Source: Bettongia penicillata ogilbyi
Lineage: Eukaryota; Chordata; Mammalia; Diprotodontia; Potoroidae
Length of the DNA stretch: 64,000 nucleotides
Direction of reading: 5' to 3'
Assembly: GCA_023548195.1 (NCBI GenBank)
Contig: JAJHZJ010000311.1
Span: 5,654,687 to 5,718,686 of the forward strand
In this document: positions 58,125 to 64,000 of the stretch, piece by piece
Layout of the letters: each line of letters starts with the position of its first letter
Position numbering within the stretch: position 1 is the first letter of the stretch
Program-made: the position numbers and the translations under genes
The notes under the pieces: generated by a model
What the model was told of the DNA's origin: nothing
Databases searched by the model: none
The model's input: only the letters and a program-made list of their open reading frames with translations

Positions 58125-58657
58125 AGTTTGTGGCTAACTTGGAGGGAAAGTTGAGCCCACACGTAGTTGGCAACAGTGGAGCAGAAAAGGAGTGGGAAGC
58201 TTTCAGAGATTTGGAGTACAGCACTGCCATTTCCTCATCTGGGTCAGAACACTTGCAAACCCCAAGACTGGTTTGATGGAAATGATGGGGAAATTCAGAA
58301 GCTACTCAGTGAAAAATGAGAACTCCATAGGATATACCAGCAGGATAGCTCATCCACCTCTAAGAAGGCAATATTTAATTCCATCAAAAGTAAAGTAGAA
58401 GGAAAGCTTAGAGAGATGCAGGATTCCTGGCTCAGTAAGAAGGCAGATGAAATTCAGTTCTGTTGCTGATTGTAACAATCCAAAGCACTTTTATGATTCT
58501 CTAAAAGCTATTTATGGACCAAAAACCCATGGTGCATCACAATAACAAAGTGCTGATGGAGCCACATTTATTAGTGATAAGGACATGATTCTAGAGAGAT
58601 GGGCTGAACATTTCCATAGTATTCTCAACAGACCATCATCAATCAATGCTGAGACCA

Positions 58658-58810
58658 TAAAAAACACGAGAGCAAGCACACAGCCCTGTTTCACTCCACT
58701 GGTGACTGGGAAGGCATGAGAGATTTTTCCATTATCCAGAACTTGGGCAAATATGCCATCATGAAATTGACGTACAATACTGATGAACTTCTCTGGGCAA
58801 CCAAAATTTG
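58658..58810 (-). repeat. inverted duplicate of RTE RT segment, left arm
   Basis: Reverse complement of 59318-59466. The two arms differ by five substitutions and one 4-nt indel; the outer part is identical for over 60 bp. It sits between the RTE segments encoding NRPSS and LPTEEEV, so it was inserted into the element in antisense. Confidence 0.92.
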
Positions 58811-59303
58811 GTTTACCTTAGGTTGAAGTCCTTAGCTAAACTTCCAACTGAAGAAGAGGTTTTAAGGGCCGTTAGGCTCCTTTCATGTGACAAAGCACCT
58901 TCTTCTGATTGTATTCCAGCTGAGATTGCTCATATAAAAGCTGACTGAAATTTTCCAGATTATATGGCAAGAGGAAGTTATCTCGCAGGAGTTCAAGGAT
59001 GCCTCCATTGTCCATCTCTACAAAGGTAAAGGGAATAGATTGTCCTGTGACAATCACAGGGGGAATCTCTCTCTTAGTTATTGCTACCAAAACTCTTGCT
59101 AGAGTCCTCCTTAATAGGCTAATCCTTCACCTGGAAGATGGTCATATACCTGAGAGCCAATATGGCATCAGAAAGGGCTGAGGAACAGCTGATACGATGT
59201 TTACTGCCTGACAACTCCAGGAGAAATGCCAGGAGAAGAACAGAGATCTGTACACGTTTGTAGATCTGACCAAGGCCTTTGACACTGCTAGTCATGAGAG
59301 CTT

Positions 59304-59915
59304 ATGGAAAATTATGTCAAATTTTGGTTGCCCAGAATCATCAGTATTGTACATCAATTTCATGATGGCATGTTTTCCCGAGTTCTGGATAATGGAAAAA
59401 GCTCTCATGCCTTCCCAGTCACCAGTGGAGTGAAACAGGGCTGTGTGCTTGCTCTCGTGTTTTTTAGCATGTTGTTTTCAGCCATGTTGTCAAATGCTTT
59501 CAATGAGGATGAACACAGCATCAAAGTCAACTACCATACTGATGATAAGTTCTTCAATTTGAAAAGGCTACAAGCCAAGACCAAAGTGGAGAGAGGGTTG
59601 ATGCATGATTTTCTGTTTGCAGATGATTGTGCACTCAGTGCAGCCTCTGAAGCTGAGATGCAACAAAGTATGGATCAATTCTCTGCTGCTTGTGCTAATT
59701 TTGGTCTAATAATTAACACCAAGAAAACACAGGTGCTCCATCAGCCACCACCACACTATCCATACATGAAAACATTGATTACAACAAATGGAGAAGTTTT
59801 GAATGCTGTGGATAAGTTAATTTACCTTGGTAGTGTACTTTCCAGGGATGTACACATTGACAATGAGGTTGTTGCACGCATTTTCAGAGCTAGCTCAGTG
59901 TTTGGGAGTCTCTGA
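59304..59915 (+). pseudogene. longest surviving RT-domain frame of the RTE LINE
   Basis: 203 codons without a stop, covering the RT fingers/palm. It has GVKQGC (motif B region), the catalytic FADD box at 59616-59627, and LIYLGSVLSRDVHIDNEV downstream. The frame ends at a TGA where the family continues with a further 200 or so residues, found in other frames up to about 60500. Dead copy; no functional protein is expected. Confidence 0.85.
59318..59466 (+). repeat. inverted duplicate of RTE RT segment, right arm (sense copy)
   Basis: The native sense copy of the segment in the RT domain, 507 bp downstream of its antisense duplicate. Confidence 0.92.
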
Positions 59916-60612
59916 AGAAAAGTTGAGGAGAGAAGAGGTATTAGACTGACTGCCAAACTGAAGGTCTATAGAACCATTGTGTTGACCTCATTGTTGTAAG
60001 CCTGTGAAACATGGCACACGTGTTTCCATGCCAGGAAACTGAATCACTTCCATTTGAACTGTCTTAGGAAGATTCTGAGGATCACTTGACAGGATAAGTT
60101 ACCAGATACTTAAGTCTTTGCTTGAGCTGAACTGCCAAGCATTCAAACTATGCTTCAGAGAGCACAACTCTGATGGGCTGGCCATGTTGTTCAAATGCAA
60201 AATGTACACTTGCCAAAAAGACTATTTTATGGAGAATTCACATGGGGCAGGCGATCACTTGGTGGTCAGAAGAAGTGATACAAGGACACTCTCAAGGTCT
60301 CTTTCAAGAACTTTGGATTTGACTGTGCAACATGGGAGACACTGGCACAGGATCACTCAGCATGGCATGCCCACATCAGAAAGGGTGCTGTGCTCCATGA
60401 GCAAAGCAGAATTGAGACAGCACAAAGTAAATGTAGGATGCACAAATTTGAAGTATCCCCCACAAGTATTCACATGGACAACCTGTGGTAGAGCATTCCA
60501 AGCTCATTACTGGTCTGATCAGCCACAGTGGGACACACGGGTGCTTCACTTTATCATGGTGATGTCATTTTGGTCCTCTTCAAAAACAAAGGGTGTTTGT
60601 TTTTAGTAACAT

Positions 60613-62447
60613 ATTACTATTACAATTAATAGTAACCACCTATTAATGATATAATTTTTAAGAATTACAGGTATCATCTTCCTATGTAGGAATGTAAACA
60701 GTTTAGCTTTATTGAGTCCCTTATGTTTTCTTTTCCCTTTTTACTTGTTTATGCTTCTCTTAGGTCTCCATATTGGAGATTACATTTTGTTGTAATTCTG
60801 GTCTTATGAAAGCTTGAAATCCTTCTATTTCTTTGAATGATCATTTTTTTCCCTTGATTTAGTATGCTTAATTTTGCCAAGTAAATGATTCTTGCTTGTA
60901 ATCCTAGTTTCTTTGCTTTCTGGAATATCATGTTCCATGACCTCTGATCTTTTAATGTTGCAGCAGCTAAGTCCTGTGTAATTCTGATTGTGGGTACTCA
61001 ATATTTGAATTGTTTCTTTCTCATCTCTTGCAGTATTTTTTCCTTTGACTTGATAGTTCTGAAATTTGGCTATGTGTTCTATGGAGTTTTTATTTTGAGA
61101 TCTCTTTCCCACAGCAATTGATGGATTCTTTCAATGCCTATTTTGCCCTCTGATTCCAGGATATCAGGGCAGTTTTCCTTGATGGTTTCCTGAAAGTTGT
61201 TGTCCAGGTCCTCCTTTTGATTATGACTTCCAGGTAGTCCAGTGATTCTGATATTGTCTCTCCCTGATGTATTTTGCAGGTCAGTTGTTTTTCCCATGAG
61301 GTATTTTACATTTTCTTCCTTTTTTAAAATTCTTTTGAATTTGTTTGATTGATTCTTGATGTCTCATAGGGTTATTAGCTTCCACTTGCCAAATTCTAAT
61401 TTTTAAGGAGTTGTTTTCCTCAATTAGCTTTTGTAGTTTCTTTTCTATTTGGTTAATTCTACTTTATAAGCAATTGTTTTCTCTTTCCCAGCTGTCTACT
61501 CTTTTTTCATAATTCTCTTGTATCATTCTTACTTCTTTTCCTAATTTTTCTTCTAAGTTCCTTCTTGATCTCTTCCATGAGTTCTTTCTGGGTCTGAGAC
61601 CACTTCCCTTTTACTTTGGAATTTTGCCCATAGGTGTTTTGATGTGGTTGTTTCTTCTGAGTTTGTGCCTTGAGCTTCCCTGTCACCATAATCACTTTCT
61701 ATGGCCAGATTCTTTTTTGTTGTTGGTGTTCTTTGCTCATCTTTTTTGGCCTTTTTCCTTTCTTTTAAATTTGAGCTCTGCTCCTCAGGCAGAAAGGGCC
61801 TATCTTGGGTTTCTTGTGCCAAGGGCTGCAGGCCCTGACTGTTTACCTAGTACTGTACTGATGTTGCCCTGAGGCTCATGGGGGACCTTTCTGTCTGGTG
61901 CTGTGCTGAGGGAGTGGGGTAGGTGACTGGCTCGGCTAGAGGCTATAGAAGTCTGGAAACTTAACTGGTGCTGAACAGGGGTTCCAGTGCTGGTATCTGG
62001 CCTGTGCTGAGGCCAGTGGAGTGTTTCTGCGTTTCTCTGGGGTTATACTGAAGTACACAGAGGTCTGGCCACGGGAGGCTGCCTGTTTGCCCTGGGCTAC
62101 ACTGAAGCACGTGATGGTTCTCAGAGCTGGAGTCTGCCCACTCCTCTGGCTATGCTGAGGCACATTATGGGTGCTGGTGTTGGTCCTGCACCACTGCACT
62201 GAGGCTCAGGATCTACTCCTGATTTGCTGAGGTGGGGCTTGCAGCTGTCCTGAACTATATTCCCCTTTCTGAGTGAACGACCTTCCCGCCAACCTTCCAA
62301 GTTTCTTGGGCTCAAAGAGTGTCTCACTCCATCTTTTTGCTGGTTCTGCTGTTCCAGAATTTGTTTGGGGCACTATTTTATGGCTGTTTGGAGATGAATA
62401 TGGGAAAGCTACAGCAATTTACTGCTTACTCAGCCATCTTGGCTCCC
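60613..62447 (-). mobile_element. L1 5' part (5' UTR and ORF1), split by RTE
   Basis: The minus strand starts at the L1 5' end, GGGAGCCAAGATGGCTGAG, at about 62430-62447. ORF1 fragments follow: a Lys/Glu-rich coiled coil (61695-61507), then RDNIRITGLPGS (61297-61190), a typical ORF1p RNA-binding-domain motif, and the C-terminal ILAKFQNYQ-like part near 61040. Frameshifted and not functional. Confidence 0.85.
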
Positions 62448-62452
62448 GGAAG

Positions 62453-63060
62453 TCCTACAAATTTATTTTATTTTCAATTCATGAAACAAAACAAGCATTT
62501 TCAAAACACAGCACAATAAAAAAGATGATTGCACAGGAAACTGCAATATACAATACCATGTACAACTTTCTATTCCTTTTAAATATATAATAGTTATCAT
62601 ATACATTTCTTTTTTTTTTCATCTCTCCCCAAACCCTCCCTCCACCCAACATTAGGGAAGGTTACCATTAGACACAAATAGGTAGATATATGTAAAATTA
62701 TTCTATACATATTTTTATCAGGTTTTTATCAGGATGCAGATGGAATTTTTCTTCATATGTCCTTTATTTTTAATTTTTGCATTTATAATAGTCAAATGAC
62801 TTAGTCACTCAAAGTCATTTTTTTGGGTACTTTTATTCTTTTTCCCCCAAAGTCTTTCTTAAAACAATATTGCTGTTACTATATACAAAGTTTTCTTGGT
62901 TCTCCCCGCTTTGTTTTTCATCATTTTGTGAAAGTCTTTCCATGCCGTTCTAAAATTATTAAGCGCATTATTTGTTATAGTATTCCATCACATTCATGCT
63001 TTACAACTTGTTCTATTCTTATTATTATTATATGACTATTACTATTTGTGAATTTCCCCT
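62453..63060 (-). mobile_element. L1 3'-end fragment
   Basis: Antisense L1 ORF2 end and 3' UTR, with the same layout as 33877-34230 (CCATTAGACACAAATAGG, ATTATTCTATACAT) and then the segment around TAGTATTCCATCACATTCATG. Continues into a CT-rich stretch to about 63300. Confidence 0.65.
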
Positions 63061-63350
63061 CATCTTATTTTTATTCACTATTTTCTTTCTCAGCCTCTCT
63101 TTTTACCCTATCCATTTTACTTTATTTTCTCCCCCACCCTCCCATCCCCTCACTTCACTCAGCCCTCCAAGAATTCCCCCATCCTCTTCTCCACTTCCTG
63201 AATTTCAATCCACACACCCTCCAAAAGTCCCACTATTCTCACCCCACCCTCAATCACAATTCACCTGTAAAAATCTCTCCCTGACCCTGTCCCCCAGTTT
63301 TCTCACCTCTCTACATGTTCACAAGACTTCTATACCCTTCTAAATATGCA
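63060..63350. other. pyrimidine-rich low-complexity stretch, no gene
   Basis: C/T-rich on the plus strand (runs of CCACCCTCCCATCCCC). Long open frames here are composition artefacts. Possibly L1 inter-ORF or degenerate tract. Confidence 0.5.
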
Positions 63351-63357
63351 AGTTGTG

Positions 63358-64000
63358 GGCGGAGCCAAGATGGCGGAGTAGAAGGACGCACGTTTACGAG
63401 CTCCGAAACCAAAGCCCATAGAATTAATGTAAAAAGAGACCCCCATAACTTCTGGGTCAATACAAGGTGTGCAGAAACGGAGTGGAAGAGATTTCCGTTC
63501 CAGGGAGACCCGTCCCCAGGATCCATCGCACCCCGGAAAGTGGACCCCACCCCCAACGCTGCCCTGGCCGGGGCCCCAGAGAAGCTGATCCGAGCAGGCT
63601 TCAGAGATGGAAGCTCCGGAAGCCGGGAAAGTCCCTCCGCCCACAGAAGCTACAGGTCAGTGAGAGAGAAGGCCAGGCTGGAGGAGGGGAGCGGAGCGTC
63701 TCCGTGACTCGGGCCCCCTCGGGAGGAAGCGGCGGCAGCAGAGACGGGGGCAGGAAGCGGTGGAGGCAGAGGTGTGGGCGGCGGCTGAGGCGGCAGTGGA
63801 CCAGGACTCAGGAATCCCCCAGCAGCAGGCAGGATCTTCATTACGGAAGATTCCTGCATAAAACCTGAGGGAGCTGAGCCTGGGAGACGGCCCTGCCCCC
63901 ACCCCAGCACCTGAACTAAAGCTCACTGATTGACAGCCGGCAGGAGGAAAGCCCATTTAAATCTCAGAGGCCAAGCACTAGCTGGGCGGATTCAGGCGGG
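63358..64000 (+). mobile_element. 5' end of an L1 element (5' UTR), runs off window
   Basis: Starts GGGCGGAGCCAAGATGGCGG, the L1 5' end. It is then GC- and CpG-rich with GGCGGCAGC-type stretches, unlike the AT-rich surroundings, as expected for an L1 promoter. No ORF1 start is recognised before the edge. This is the least decayed of the four L1-type 5' ends here. Confidence 0.8.
63365..63376 (+). promoter_or_regulatory. YY1-type site at L1 5' end
   Basis: CCAAGATGGCGG, a match to the YY1 core (AAGATGGCGGC) at the place where human L1 carries its YY1 site, about 8-12 bp from the start. Confidence 0.65.

Larger units (their letters stand above)
58125..60612 (+). mobile_element. RTE-clade LINE, 5' truncated, nested in L1
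   Basis: Degenerate reverse-transcriptase ORF of an RTE-type non-LTR retrotransposon. Readable segments in order: SADGATFISDKD and RWAEHFHSILNRPSS (58540-58650), ITGGISLLVIATKTLARVLL (59050-59110), DLTKAFDTASHESLW (59265-59310), KQGCVLAL and FADDCALSAASEAEM, and the C-terminal TCGRAFQAH zinc-finger-like end near 60485. Many stops and frameshifts; the apurinic endonuclease is missing. Its 3' end, GGTCCTCTTCAAAAACAAAGG at about 60573, is the tail also seen in the SINEs of this window. It interrupts a minus-strand L1. Confidence 0.88.

Noticed and set aside
63315..63956. Several overlapping 85-133 codon frames on both strands
   Set aside because: GC-rich L1 5' UTR; frames overlap each other and match no L1 or host protein.

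Overview
This is vertebrate, almost certainly marsupial, genomic DNA. It is AT-rich and gene-poor, with introns bounded by GT/AG. It is packed with the repeat families typical of marsupial genomes: tRNA-derived CORE-type SINEs (MAR1/WSINE-like), SINEs carrying an RTE-type 3' tail, an RTE-clade LINE, L2 and L3/CR1 LINEs, and marsupial-type L1/HAL1 elements whose 5' ends carry the CCAAGATGG core. The species cannot be named from the window alone. Family names come from recognition by eye, not from a database search.

Layout. 0-5.8 kb: mostly unique sequence with scraps of L2, MIR and SINE. 5.9-9.1 kb: a HAL1/L1 element on the minus strand. 9.6-13.4 kb: the only clear multi-exon gene, a plus-strand TRIM-family E3 ligase gene with six coding exons (RING, degenerate B-box, coiled coil, linker, PRY-SPRY). 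Its exons 2-4 have the sizes usual for the family (96, 231, 23 bp). The donor after exon 5 reads GA instead of GT, so the PRY-SPRY exon may not be joined. 13.6-25.4 kb: SINEs, L2, an L1 3' portion, two probable solo LTRs (18.5-19.0 and 24.8-25.1 kb), and two long GAAA/GAAG tracts. 25.77-28.62 kb: a complete HAL1-like element bounded by an 11-bp target-site duplication. 28.6-36 kb: L3/CR1, L1 ORF2 3' portion, AT/CA mosaics and L2 3' ends. 36.5-39.8 kb: a long L2-clade LINE on the minus strand. 42.5-44.4 kb: a processed pseudogene of RTF2 with poly(A) tail and target-site duplication. 45-56.8 kb: SINEs, MIR and L2 scraps, and a 450-bp CA/CACT array. 57.2-62.45 kb: a minus-strand L1 split by a plus-strand RTE LINE; the RTE contains an inverted copy of part of its own reverse-transcriptase sequence. 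63.36 kb to the end: the start of another L1 5' UTR, which runs off the window.

The TRIM gene is the only locus likely to make a cellular protein. Everything else recognised is mobile, derived from mobile elements, or simple sequence. Points of most interest are the TRIM locus (lost zinc ligands in the B-box, lost donor, a SINE against the PRY-SPRY acceptor), the self-complementary RTE insertion that could give a long hairpin RNA, and the cleanly bounded HAL1-like insertion. I see no operon, CRISPR array, tRNA or rRNA gene.
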